The notes beneath the pieces were generated by a model, which worked only from the letters and a program-made list of their open reading frames with translations, was not told where the DNA came from and ran no database searches. From NCBI GenBank assembly GCA_963920575.1, contig OY986969.1, forward strand, positions 10,041,096-10,105,095: a DNA stretch of 64,000 nt. Direction: 5' to 3'. Of this stretch, positions 22,389 to 32,995 are shown one piece after another. Each line of letters begins with the position of its first letter. Within the stretch, counting starts at the first letter, position 1. A program made the position numbers and the translations under genes. The stretch is from Narthecium ossifragum (lineage: Eukaryota > Streptophyta > Magnoliopsida > Dioscoreales > Nartheciaceae).

Positions 22389-22535
22389 GTCTTGCGGGGC
22401 AAGACGATTCCCTTGGTCAAGGTACTGTGGAGGCACAGAGGCGTCGAGGAGATGACCTGGGAGCGCGAGGCGCACATGCGGCAGGAGTATCCGCACTTGT
22501 TTCCTTCTCGAGGTACCTTTTGTCCTGTCTACTAG
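22389..22535 (+). pseudogene. Chromodomain-like C-terminal tail of integrase
   Basis: In frame after the TAG at 22386: VLRGKTIPLVKVLW, VEEMTWEREAHMRQEYPHLF, then a stop at 22533-22535. This is the usual end of Tekay-type polyproteins, whose chromodomain is thought to direct integration to H3K9-methylated chromatin. It would be lost from a product ending at 22388. Confidence 0.8.
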
Positions 22536-22577
22536 TGTAGCTTTTCTTGTTGTTCCGAGCCCTACCTTTATCGAATC

Positions 22578-22609
22578 TCGGGACGAGATTTCCTTTAAGG
22601 GTAATAGGA
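22578..22609 (+). promoter_or_regulatory. Pre-PPT block and PPT of the Tekay-type element
   Basis: CGGGACGAGATTTCCTTTAA followed by GGGTAATAGGA abuts the 3' LTR at 22610. Nearly the same block (GGACGAAATTCCTTTAAGGG, then TGATAGG) precedes the LARD 3' LTR at 36421-36450 on the minus strand. Confidence 0.75.
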
Positions 22610-24809
22610 TGTGAGGACCCGTCCCTCTCCTCCTGTGGCTTGCTGCGGGCCGCAAGGGCAATTTGGTAAAATTGCACCTTGTCGGCTAGTTCCACACTCG
22701 CGCTTGTACACACACTGACCATGTTTGTGGTAATGTTTGCTTAGAATGGTAAGTGGGACCCGGGATCGAAAGATCCGGGCTTGGGCTTGAGTTTTGGGCC
22801 CAAGTCTAACTTTCTGGACAAGTGAGATCGATCTTCTCTAGCTAAGAGATCGATCTCCCTTGCCAAGAAGTCAACCCGTTCTGACAAAGAAGATCGATCT
22901 CTCTTATGTCGGTTCGTTTGCCTATAAAGCAAACGAGATCGTTTTCTTTGATTTTTTTTGGATTTTCGAGATTTGAGCCGTGTTCTTACTGGATCTGAGC
23001 TCGTTTGAGGAAGATCTAAGGCCTAGCTGCTTGGATTAAGCCGCCATTACTCCGGTAGGGATTCCTACCTACTTTTAATTCGGGGTTTTGAGTTTTCCGG
23101 TTTGATTGTGTTGTTTTGCTTAGATCCATCTATATACATGGTTATTCTTCGTGTTTTCAACGGTTTTGGACTCGTGGGATCTTGATCTATCAGATCCCAG
23201 AGTTTGGTTAAGTTTGGGTGTATTTTCCGGCGGTATTCCTCGCCGGAAGTACGCCGGAGAACCCATTAGGATCGATCTTCTTGAGAGGAAGATCGATCTC
23301 TTCTGGTGCGTCGCACCCAGCCCGAGCGAGATCGATCTCCTTGTGAAGGAAGATCGATCTCTTGGTGGTTGGTGGCGGTGAGTCCCTGGTCACGAGGAAG
23401 ATCGATCTCTCTGGAGGAGGAGATCGATCTCCTTCGGCTGACAGGGCGAGTTCCCTAAGTGTTAAGAGATCGATCTCCTTGAGAAGGGAGATCGATCCCT
23501 TAGTGACTGAAGGGTGTTTTAAGTGGATTTTTGCCCGCGGGGCTTTGTATGATGGTTTTCTTTACTGCCTTCATACTTGGTATATATGATTAAGCAAGTT
23601 AGCCCTATAATAGGGCAGTGGTGAACCGGGAGAGTGATGACTCCCGGGATGTTTAGAATAAACGGGCGGGTAGCCCTACAGCTTTCCATAGCCTTGCATG
23701 CCGGCGTGCGCCGAGGGCCTTATCTGCTATATATGTAAGCTGTTGTTTGCGGGGCTGTTTCCCGGTGCAGGTGTTGTGGTGGACTGCTGGCAGTTGGTGG
23801 GGGTACCACTGCAGCAGCCCCTAGACCTTAAATACTTGTACACCACTTCGGGCCGGCAGGGTGCCGTGCCCAGACCTTGTATTAATATCCTCACATCTTG
23901 TTGCATGCTTACATGTTTAATTCTGCGCCTGTTCATAGCATGCATTGTGTTGTGCACTAGTTGCATCTGTTAGGGCATTGCCGATCCGGGGTTTTCGGGT
24001 AACCCGGATCTATCTCTTAGGACCGTGCGGGTAGCTTGGTCCAGGACTCGATTTGTAGTATTCAGTCTTTTCGATGATAGGGTTAGTTGGACATGAATAC
24101 TGTTGTGCTTGATGTTTAGAGGTCGTGTCGGCCTTGAGCCAAGTCGTGGTGTAGCCGGTACCCAATCCTTCTAGAACTCTTGGGTGGCAGGTGTGACTAC
24201 CCAGCGGTGCTACCTGTCGACAGTGCCCAGGATCCTGTCGTGAGTTGGCAGTGCCGTTTCCTGTCTGACTGAGTGTGACCCAGTGTGTGACCAGTTCACT
24301 GGAAGACCACGACTGGGGCACTCAGGGGTATCCGGTGGGGTTATGGAACCCCTGTGATACACCTAGGCTTTGCTTGGGGACGACACTGTTGTGTTCCCTT
24401 CCTTTGTGAGTGTCGTAGTGAAGTGTCCCTGCTGAGCTTAGTGCTCACTCCTACCCGGGCTGCGTTTTGCAGGTGCTGGCGCTAGCTCTTCTTCGATCGC
24501 CCCTACCGGGCAAGTGTTCGGTGACGTGGCGGCGTCTGGCGGAGCTTGAGGAGCTGTGATCTGTCCGTGTACACCTTGGTTAGATAGTCTCCTACGGGAG
24601 CGATTTTGTATAACATTCCCTGTTTGAGGATTTGTACTATATTCCAGCTTTGTGTGTTGAGCTTTATATTTGTTGTATAATACAGGATGATTATGCTTAT
24701 TAGGGTAACCACTACGATTAGAGGGAAACCTCGCCAAATTTCCGCAGTTGGTTAAGTTCCGGTTCGCGTCGCCCGGCCCGGTTGGGCCTACGCGGGTCGG
24801 GGCGCGACA
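22610..24809 (+). repeat. 3' LTR of the Tekay-type element
   Basis: 2200 bp, closely matching 15405-17579. Main differences are gains and losses of GATCGATC units (22835-22905 and 23330-23365) and the ~24-bp GGCCTAGCTGCTTGGATTAA-containing insert at 23020. TATAAAG at 22923-22929. Ends GCGACA before TSD TTCTT. Confidence 0.92.
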
Positions 24810-24814
24810 TTCTT

Positions 24815-25472
24815 CATCGTCATCTCCTTCACTTGAATCGGATGAGTCTTTTCTAGATGACTTGAAAGCAACCGTCTTCTTCTTTTTATCTCATTCTTCG
24901 TTGGTTCTCTTTAAGTTCATCTCATAGGTCATAAGGGAACCCATGAGCTCATCGAGTGACAACTTGGATAGATCCTTGGCTTCTTCAATCACTGTCACTT
25001 TAGGATCCCAAGACTTAGGTAGACACCTAAGAATCTTTCTCACAACCTCATCATTAGCATAAGTTCTTCCAAGTGATTCAAAAACATTCATGATATTAGT
25101 AAAACAAGTAAACATCTCACTTATAGATTCATTATCCTTCTTGCAAAAAAGTTCATATTCATGCACAAGCATACTAATTCTGGATTCCTTAACTCGGCTA
25201 GTTCCTTCATATGTAACCTCAAGTTTTTCCCATATCTCTTTAGCCGATTTGCATCCAGAAACTCTATTAAACTCATTTGGACTAAGGGTACAAAAGAAGT
25301 AGTTTTTGGCCTTGGCATTGATTTGGAGGCTCCTTAAGTCAGCTGAGCTATACTCATTTTTAGTTTTTGGAACTTCCTTTTCTTCAATGATCGTGATAGG
25401 AATAATCGGTCCATCCTCTATCATCATCCAATCCTCATAATTCATAGATTGTATACAAATCTCCATTTTCAT
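24815..25472 (-). pseudogene. Copia gag N-terminal part
   Basis: Starts with ATG at 25472 (MKMEICIQSMNYEDWMMIED), then the UBN2/Retrotrans_gag-type domain: NAKAKNYFFCTLSPNEFNRV, AKEIWEKLEVTYEGT, RISMLVHEYELF, FTNIMNVFESLG, ILRCLPKSWDPKVTVIEEAK. A TGA follows NEE near 24888, then a Lys/Ser/acidic segment leads to the Tekay insertion at TTCTT. The same gag resumes at 15399. Confidence 0.9.
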
Positions 25473-25594
25473 TTTCTAGTAATTATAATTTGAACCATCG
25501 AAGTAGGGTGACCAATTGGTAGCTTGTCCCTCTACGTTTTCCATCTCTAGATAGGATCCTCTATGGGTTCTTACACTACTAAAATAGAGACCTA

Positions 25595-25606
25595 CCTCTG
25601 ATACCA
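25595..25606 (-). promoter_or_regulatory. Primer-binding site of the SIRE-like element
   Basis: The minus-strand TGGTATCAGAGG lies three bases after the 5' LTR end and matches the tRNA-iMet 3' end complement, as in SIRE/copia elements. Confidence 0.9.
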
Positions 25607-25608
25607 AT

Positions 25609-26751
25609 TGAAGGTCAAAGAGGCGGGGTGAATTGGACTTTTTTTTGAAAAACTAGATTAATGAAAAAATTTGGTAGGAGAGATCTAACACCTTAAATGC
25701 TTGTAGATGAAATGAAACTAAAATAAATCAGCATGCAAGAGTTATATAAAAAAAGAGTTAGAGAGATAGCACCAATTTTTATAGTGGTTCGACCCAACTC
25801 TTGGTTTTTGTCTACTTCTCTCAAGGTCCTCATTGAGATTCCACTACTTGCAAAATTTTACAAGCTTTTCCTCCAAGCTTCCCGGTGCTTGGTAACCTTA
25901 CAATCACAGCCAACAGCTGTTGGATTACTCTCAAACTACTTCTTCACACTCGAATAAAATTTACAAAGGTTGTAGCTCTAAAAAGAATGAGTTGTAAACT
26001 CTTGCTTAAACTTGCTCAGCTGATCTCAATAATATCAATAATTATCCTAGCAAGTTTACAACAAAGAACTACTTATATCTAGCCGTCATGCATCTCAAAA
26101 AGAACCTCCAACGTCTCCCTGCAACTCTTCAATGACTAGTTTTTTACTCTGCACGTTCCTATCGGTCGATCCATGCATCGTCCGTGACATCGACTGTCAT
26201 GTACAAAAACTCAGCCTTTTTGAGCCACGATCGATCCACCCATCGACCGCCGTATCAACCGTCAGGCTCTGTTGTGGAAAATGCTTCCCATGTTCGATGC
26301 TCTGATCAACCGTCGCTTCTTTACTTTTCATCATCATATTCCACAGTCGATCGTCGGATCATCCGTCGGATCGTCCATGAGCCTATAAGATTTAAAACCA
26401 TAAAATCCAAACTCCACGGTCGACCGGTCCATCGACCGTCGCATCGACCGCGAGGCTCTGTCAAAAAAGTGGTTTCCCAGGGTCGATGCTCCGATCGCCC
26501 GCGAGCCAACATTTCATAAAAGCCAAGTTTGGTGCATCCACCATGCAACCCCACGGTCGATGCATGGATCGGCCGTGGGAATCCATGGATCGACCGTCGC
26601 ATTCCCACGGTCGATCCATGCATCGATCGTTAGAACAATAAATCCTCAAATATTGAATTTAAGGCTTCCAATTAAAGGGGTAATAAATATTAAACATATA
26701 TTTTATCATTTAATGTATATTGACATCATCAAAACAAGGTTAGGATCAACA
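25609..26751 (-). repeat. 5' LTR of the SIRE-like element
   Basis: 1143 bp; on the minus strand TGTTGATCC...GACCTTCA. Contains the TCGA-centred hairpin array at 26160-26640. Flanked outside by CACAC (26752-26756), matching 6170-6174. Confidence 0.9.
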
Positions 26752-26789
26752 CACACCCCTCAACCAGCTTATTGCTAGTCTCTAGCAAT
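26752..26789 (-). promoter_or_regulatory. PPT and pre-PPT hairpin of Athila-2
   Basis: The minus-strand GGTTGAGGGGTGTG is the purine tract that adjoined the 3' LTR before the copia insertion. ATTGCTA-GTCTC-TAGCAAT (26771-26789) is the pre-PPT hairpin, homologous to 5073-5091 in Athila-1. Confidence 0.75.
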
Positions 26790-27099
26790 TCAAAGTGCAT
26801 AAAAATATAATTAAGCACACCAACGGTCTAAGGCTGTAACATGCATAATAAGAGTACTACCTTATCAGGTCAATAGTGTTCTATATAGTACAGAGCACAA
26901 AAATTTCTTATACTCATACACATATTACCAACACATGAAATTAATTTCTACACTTCAAACATGCTAATCGACATCCAGACGAACACATGTGACGTGACAA
27001 ATAAAAGTTACATACATATGCAACTTCTACCCACCATTAGTCGAAACACACTACTATCTTCCTGACCAATCATTCAACCCTCGCACTTTAACTACAACA

Positions 27100-27276
27100 T
27101 GCTCTTTTTTTACACGAGCTTCCCGCTTACTGAGGCAAGAACACCCGGTTATTCAGTAGATCACTTAAACTACAACATTTCTTCTTTTTTAGTTATTAGT
27201 GGCTCTACCTTTTTACGTGAGCTCCCCGCTTCCTGAGGCAAGAACACCCGGTTACTCGGTAGATCACTTAATAGTC
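27100..27276 (-). other. Tandem structured motif before the PPT, Athila-2 copy
   Basis: Unit 1 (27193-27274) on the minus strand is closed by CTATTAAGTGATCTACC and GGTAGAGCCACTAATAA around a core with GAGTAACCGGGTGTTCTTGC and CTCACGTAAAA. Unit 2 (27105-27175) keeps the core (AATAACCGGGTGTTCTTGCC ... CTCGTGTAAAA), but its right stem arm is replaced by an ATGTTGTAGTTTAAG-like direct repeat. T-rich tracts on the plus strand separate the units. The rest of 26790-27920 shows no gene. Confidence 0.6.
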
Positions 27277-27921
27277 ATTTAGGTGCAGCTTGATCCCTTA
27301 AGTAATCAAGCTCCAGAATCTTACTATTTTTTTCCACATGCAATAGACATCATACTAGCTAAAGTTGCCATCATGGTCCATGTTAACAATCGCATGCTCA
27401 TTCTTCTGGTGAGTATAATTGCCATTGCATATAAAGTGTTCGTGTGTGAATCACATGACGTTCTACCTTCAGGTTATCACACATGCAATCAATGTATAGG
27501 TCAATCCATGTAGAAGCAACATGTATAATAAGCATAAAATGTTCAGCTCATGTACAATTTCTAGTAACATGCTCAATTTAACACTATTAAACCCACAACA
27601 TAGCATGAATAAGGTCATGAATGTCTACACCCCCCAACTTGAAATCAACATTATCCTCAATGTGTGCATCCTAAGCAATAAAATATGTAGGAGGTGGCTA
27701 TCCAAAAATTCTATGTAAAGAAGATACAAGATAGTTTAAATAAGAAAGGGACCATCTGATAGAGTAAGCGAACATCTCCTCAATGTTCATCAGGGTGGTC
27801 GAAAACCTAAAAGAAAAACAAAAGAGAAAACATAAAACTGAAACTTAAAAACAGGTTACCTTGGTGGGTTGCCTCCCACCCAACGCTTTATTTAACGTTT
27901 AGGCAAGACGTACTGCAAAAC

Positions 27922-28990
27922 TTAAGACTCAACAAAATTCGCTGCATCCACAACTCCTGATTGTCCTTTCAAATACAGCTTCAAACGGTGCCCAGTGACT
28001 TTGAATTTTCTCCCATTCCTTTCATTCTCAATTTCAACAACACCATGAGGAGATACTTGTGTCACTTTGAAGGGACCCGCCCATCTTGACCTTAATTTAC
28101 TTGAAAAGAATTTCATTCGTGAGTTATAAATTAAAACTTTCATACCTTGTGTGAACTCCTTCCATTTTAGCGTTCTCATACGCTTCATTCCATAGCTCAT
28201 CCAATTCGTTCAATGACATCTTCCTTCTGTCCCAGCCTCTCTCATATAAAAATTCAGCTGCTTTATCGCCCAGTAGGCCCTATACTCCAATTCCACCGCT
28301 AGGTGGCATGCTTTGCCAAACACAATTCGGTAAGGGCTCATACCAATATGAGTCTTATATGCAGTGTGATATGCCCAAAGAACATCATTCAATTTCGTCG
28401 CCCAATCCTTTCTTGTAGTCCCTACAACTCGCGCCAAGATCATTTTAATTTGCCTATTGCTCACGTCAACTACTCCTGATGTTTAAGTGTGGTAAGAAGT
28501 CGCAACCCGATGGCTGATGTTGTATTTCCTCAACAATGACTCAAAGGCTTTATTGCAAAAGTGTGTTCCCCCATCACTTATAATCGCCCGAGGTACTCCA
28601 AATCATGTAAAAATCAAATCTTTCAAGAAACTCACCACGGTCTTGTTATCATTGTTCATGGTGCAATGGATTCCATCCACTTAGATACATAATCCACATC
28701 AACAAGAATGTAAGTGTACCCATATGATGGAGGAAACGGTCAAATGAAGTCTATACCCCAAACATCGAACAATTCCACCACTAGATTATTTGTAAGAGGC
28801 ATCTCATTCCATTTGCTTATGTTCCCTGTCGGTCTACTAAACGACCGACCAAACCACATCTGTCACACTTAGCAATAAAATTAAACGCTTATTTGAATAA
28901 GATAGGCCAAAAGAAACAAGATTGAAGAACTTTAAAAGCAGTTTTCTTACCTCCAAAATGTCCTCCATAAGTTAATTCATGACTAAATTT
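27922..28990 (-). pseudogene. Athila-2 integrase (broken)
   Basis: Recognisable parts: [22 protein letters not shown] followed by a [16 protein letters not shown] block (28464-28210), then the C-terminal KVLIYNSRMKFFSSKLRSRW with GPFKVTQVSPHGVVEI (28200-27922). Upstream to ~28990 the zinc-binding and core regions survive only as stop-ridden fragments. Frameshifts separate the two open pieces. Confidence 0.82.
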
Positions 28991-29084
28991 CAATATATCA
29001 TCATGCTCAAATTTTGGAAGACAACGCCTTATTATTTGATCATGATAGTGCTTAAATAAATAAGGGTCATCCCAAAAGTAATAT

Positions 29085-29363
29085 CTAACTGTAGCCTTTC
29101 TTGTCCCTTATTTCCAAATCAAACTCTTGCAGCAGCAGGATCCACCTGATTAACCTTAACTTGGTATCCTTTTTGGTTAGTAGATATTCTAATGCTACGT
29201 GATCAGAATAAATAACAACTTTAGATCCAATCAAATAAGAGCGAAATTTCTCTAATGCAAAAACAATAGCAAGTAATTCTTTCTCAGTGATTGAATAATT
29301 GATTTGAGCATCATTGAGGGTACGACTTGCATAATAAATAGCATGAGAAACATTATTCACCAT
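29085..29363 (-). pseudogene. Athila-2 RNase H
   Basis: [20 protein letters not shown], then [20 protein letters not shown] and [14 protein letters not shown]: the Ty3-type RNase H centre and end. Bounded by a stop on the RT side and a frame break on the integrase side. Confidence 0.87.
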
Positions 29364-30232
29364 TTATCCTAAAACAACCCCTATAGCATAATCAGAAGCA
29401 TCACAGATTATTTCAAAGGGCAACGACCAATCAGGCGGCATAATAATAGGTGCGGTAATCAATTTCTCTTTCAAGGCATTGAAAGCATCAAGACAAGCTT
29501 TACTAAACTTAAACTTAGCATCCTTGGCCAATAAATCACATAAAGGTCGTGCAATTTTAGAAAAATCTCTAATGAATCTACGATAAAACCATGCATGGCC
29601 CAAAATACTTCGCAAACCCTTCACAGAAGTAGGGGGTGGAAATTTCTCAATGAAATCTATTTTTGCTTTATCAACTTCAATACATTTACCAGAAATAGCA
29701 TGTCCCAAAAAAATACCTTATCTTACCATGAAGTGACTCTTTTTCCAGCTCAATGTCAAATTTGTCTCTTCACATCTCTTAAGCACCAAGGTTAGATGTC
29801 CAAGGCAATTCTCAAAAGAATTTCCAAAGATAGAAAAATCATCCATGAATACCTCAACAAACCTTTCTATCTGTCGGAGAAAATCGATATCATGCATCTT
29901 TGAAAAGTGGCAGGTGCGTTGCACAATCCGACCGGCATCCGTCTGTATGCGAATGTTTCAAATGAACAGGTGAATGTTGTCTTCTCTTAGTCTTCTGGGG
30001 TGATAGCAATTTGATTATAACCTGAAAATCCATCAAAAAAATAATAAAATGAGTGACCAACTAAGCGTTTAAGCATTTGATTAATAAAAGGTAAGGGAAA
30101 GTCATCCCTTTTAGTAGTTGCATTAAGATTGTGATAATCGATGCAGACACACCATCCAGTAGTCATCCTCGTAGCTATAAGCTCATTGTTCTCATTCTTC
30201 ACAATTGTTATCCCTGATTTCTTAGGCACCAC
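29364..30232 (-). pseudogene. Athila-2 reverse transcriptase (broken)
   Basis: Three open pieces: MVPKKSGITIVKNENNELIA through CIDYHNLNATTKRDDFPLPF (30232-29987); the region of the catalytic box, where FVEVFMDDFSIFG shows MDD in place of the more usual VDD (29924-29718); and the connection/thumb HAISGKCIEVDKAKIDFIEK with RFIRDFSKIARPLC (29708-29364). Stops and frameshifts separate them. The 30244-30720 segment upstream is the PR-RT linker, also open but isolated. Confidence 0.87.
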
Positions 30233-30765
30233 ATGAACTGGACTTACTCATTTGCTGTCGGAGATCGGATATATGATGCCAACATCAAATAGCTTAAGAA
30301 CCTCTGTCCGAAAAATTCTTTCATGTTTGGATTAAGGCGACACTGGGCTTCCCTTATAGGTTTGGTGTCCTCTTCCAACATAATGCGTTGCATGCACATA
30401 GTAGGACTTGCGCCTCTAATATCTGTAATTGTCCAGTCTATTGCAGTTTTATGCTCCCTAAGAACTCTCAATAATTTTTCTTCTTCCAATAGAGTAATGT
30501 CAGAAGCAATAATCACAGGAAGGGTTTCATTCTCACCAAGATATGCATATTTTAGGTTACTAGGAAGAGGTTTTAACTCAAGCCTTGGTGGGAAGACTAT
30601 CGATGAAACCATTTTAGAATAAGAGTTGTTTAGAATGTAAAACCGAAATCCACCAAGGAGACATGGCTGCGATGCCTCAAGGGCTGCTGTAACCTCCTCT
30701 GCTCCCTCATAACTGTACAACTCATCCTTTTACATCATCAATGCCGCTTCCAATGTATTCTTAAC

Positions 30766-31413
30766 TTACTCATGTATGAAATTAGAAAACACCAATGAAT
30801 CCAAAACATCTATTGAGAAACAATCAAAAGAGCTTGAAGGATAGGACATAAATTCAAATACTTTAAATTCTACAGTTTCACCTAAAACTGTCATGCAGAG
30901 CTTACCATCTTGCACATTAATCATAGTCTTAGCCGTGGCCATAAATGGACGTCCAAACAAAATAGGTAAATTTCTATCATTCACAGGTGCATCATCCATT
31001 TTCAATATCACAAAATCAGCATGAATAATTAACTTATCAACTTGTACTAAAATGTCTTCTACAATGCCTAATGGATACTTAATTGAATAATCTACAAGTT
31101 GTAGAGACATCGTAGTAGGTTTTAATTCACCCACACCTAACTGCTGGAAAACAGAATAATGCATCAAATTAACACTGGCTCCTAAATCAAGCATTACCTC
31201 CCCTATTTTTGTATCACCAACAGTTTTACTAATGTTAAAACTCCATGGATCCTTAAGCTTGGGTGTAAGCTTCCTTTGTAGTACTTCACTTACCGTCTCT
31301 GAAACCATCACCTTTTCATGAGGTTCATACTTCCGCTTATAAGTGCTTAGCTCCTTGAAGAACTTTGGAAAGGCTGGCATGTTCCTGATCACATCAAGTA
31401 ATGGTAAGTTCAC
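30766..31413 (-). pseudogene. Athila-2 protease region
   Basis: Same protein as the Athila-1 protease: DLGASVNLMHYSVFQQLG active site, LQLVDYSIKYPLGIVEDILV, NLPILFGRPFMAT. Open for 215 codons, with a stop before the linker to RT. Confidence 0.87.
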
Positions 31414-31593
31414 ATCAACCTAAGATAGAATATCATAAATTTCAGAATATGACTTATCCATTTTGGCTTTCTTCAGATGGTCTGGAAAAGAAACTAGCGG
31501 CACATATGGTGTAGGAGTGTTGTGATGAACCTCAGGATCTGAAATTCCTCTCTTTTCATTCGCAGAAACAGATGTGGCCAGTGGTGGCCTTTT

Positions 31594-32995
31594 CTAGGGC
31601 TCCTCCCACTTGACTTTCTCCATTTTATCATCACTACACTCATCAGTAACTTCAGCATTAATCTTATTATCAATTATCTTACCTGAACGAAGAACAGTAA
31701 CTGCGTTGGCTTGCTCAGGTTGGCTTGGAAATTTGCCTGGAACATGGGATCGAACAGCATCTGCAAGCTGTCCTACTTGAACTTCCAACTTTCCAATGGA
31801 AGCTGCAATATTCTTCAGTGTTGTTTCATGTTGAACAATTGTTGAATCTTGTCGTTCCATCTTTGAGTCTATTTTCTACATAAAAGCTAACATAGTCGCT
31901 TCCAAAGGCGACTTAACATGTGGGTTACACTGATTAGCAGAAGGCATACTAGCATTAGCAGTATTTTTCTATGAAAAATTCGGATGCTCTCTCCAACCAG
32001 GATTGTAAGTATTTGCATAAGGGTCAAATCTAGGTCTCAGGCTATAAGCATTCATCAAAGTAGCTTGTTTTTTCACATATTCAGGAAATTCACTCCCAGA
32101 AGGACATGAATCAAACCTATGACCAACAATATTTCAAATTGAACAAATCTCAACCGGTTTTGCTTGTGTGGACATCATCGCGTCTATGTTCTTGTTGAGG
32201 GCTGCAATCTGCCTTGCCATGTTGTCGTTCTGGTTTAGCTCATAGATGCCTCTCGCCTTATTTCTCGTGTCCCTCTGTTGCGAGTTGGATCCCAGCATCT
32301 CATAAATTTCATATGTCTCTGGTGATGTCTTTTTGAACATCGCTCCACCTGCAGCATTATCTGCCATAGTCTGACAAAAAAAATTTAGTCTATCATAAAA
32401 ATATTGCATCTGATTTTCTAGAGAGTAATTATGATGGGAAAATTGCATCAAAAGCATTTTAAATCTATCCCATACTTCAATGGAATGGTTCTCCGTCAGC
32501 TTGCTGAAAATTTGGAATTTGCTTCCTCAAGTTGGTAGTTATGGCATGAGAATAAATTTGGTGACAAACTTGTTATAAATTGAATCCCAATTAGTGAGTG
32601 ATTCAAGAGGCAATGACATCAACCATCTCTTAGCTTTATCCTTGAGGGTATAAGGAAAACATCCTACGTTGATCGTCAGTAATGGCACCTAGAGGAAAAG
32701 TTTGAATACTAGAATAATAATCTTTCACAAAAGTCAGTGCATCTTCAGAAGGTAAACCATGAAATGCATAAAGCATAGAAAAATTTAGATTTTTAAGTTC
32801 ATAATTCCTAGCCTCTATGGGTAACGCGATGCATGAAGATGAGGTAGAAATTGTAGGCCTTGCATACTCCTCCGAAGGATGTGCATTGTTATTAAACTCC
32901 ATCTTCTCTTGTTCCTCCTCTTGAACTCCTAGATCTGATGTGGACATGCTATCTTTGTTAGATCTCTTCTTACTCCCAATTTGATCTATTTTATC
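31594..32995 (-). pseudogene. Athila-2 gag (broken, 5' end cut by the LARD element)
   Basis: The N-terminal capsid part (ARNYELKNLNFSMLYAFHGL, then a GLPSEDALTFVKDYY block) lies at 32995-32636. The C-terminal capsid and linker (KTSPETYEIYEMLGSNSQQR, NMARQIAALNKNIDAMM) lie at 32457-32134. Then come a degenerate zinc knuckle, a YNPGWREHPNFS-like box near 31990, and the linker with KLEVQVGQLADAVRSHVPGK and VTVLRSGKI (31860-31594). The frame shifts near 32636 and has several stops. LARD target duplication TTATC lies at 32991-32995. Confidence 0.82.

Larger units (their letters stand above)
15405..24809 (+). mobile_element. Full-length Tekay-type chromovirus (Ty3/gypsy), TSD TTCTT
   Basis: 9405 bp with LTRs 15405-17579 and 22610-24809 (TGTGAGG...GCGACA) and the target duplication TTCTT at 15400-15404 and 24810-24814. 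Order: tRNA-iMet PBS, gag with CCHC, protease, RT, RNase H, integrase, chromodomain-like tail, PPT. Gag-pol is one frame (17781-22535) interrupted by three TAG codons and no obvious frameshift, so it is young but defective. It is markedly more GC-rich than the copia element it sits in. Chromoviruses of this type are known to favour heterochromatin. Confidence 0.93.
6175..26751 (-). mobile_element. SIRE-like Ty1/copia element with accessory 3' ORF, itself interrupted twice
   Basis: The LTRs (25609-26751 and 6175-7289) start TG (TGTTGATCC) and end CA (GACCTTCA) on the minus strand. The target duplication CACAC lies at 6170-6174 and 26752-26756. A tRNA-iMet-type PBS follows the 5' LTR and AAAAAGGGGGAGAT precedes the 3' LTR. 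The order gag, PR, INT, RT, RNase H is the copia order. A long accessory ORF sits between pol and the 3' LTR, as in SIRE/Maximus elements. Without its two insertions the element is about 9.6 kb. Gag-pol is broken; the accessory ORF is intact. It landed exactly at the PPT/3' LTR junction of Athila-2. Confidence 0.9.

Noticed and set aside
660..23500. Regularly recurring palindromes that could suggest a CRISPR-like array
   Set aside because: Spacing is irregular, the units lie inside LTRs of eukaryotic retrotransposons, there is no cas gene, and the 'spacers' are shared between LTR copies.
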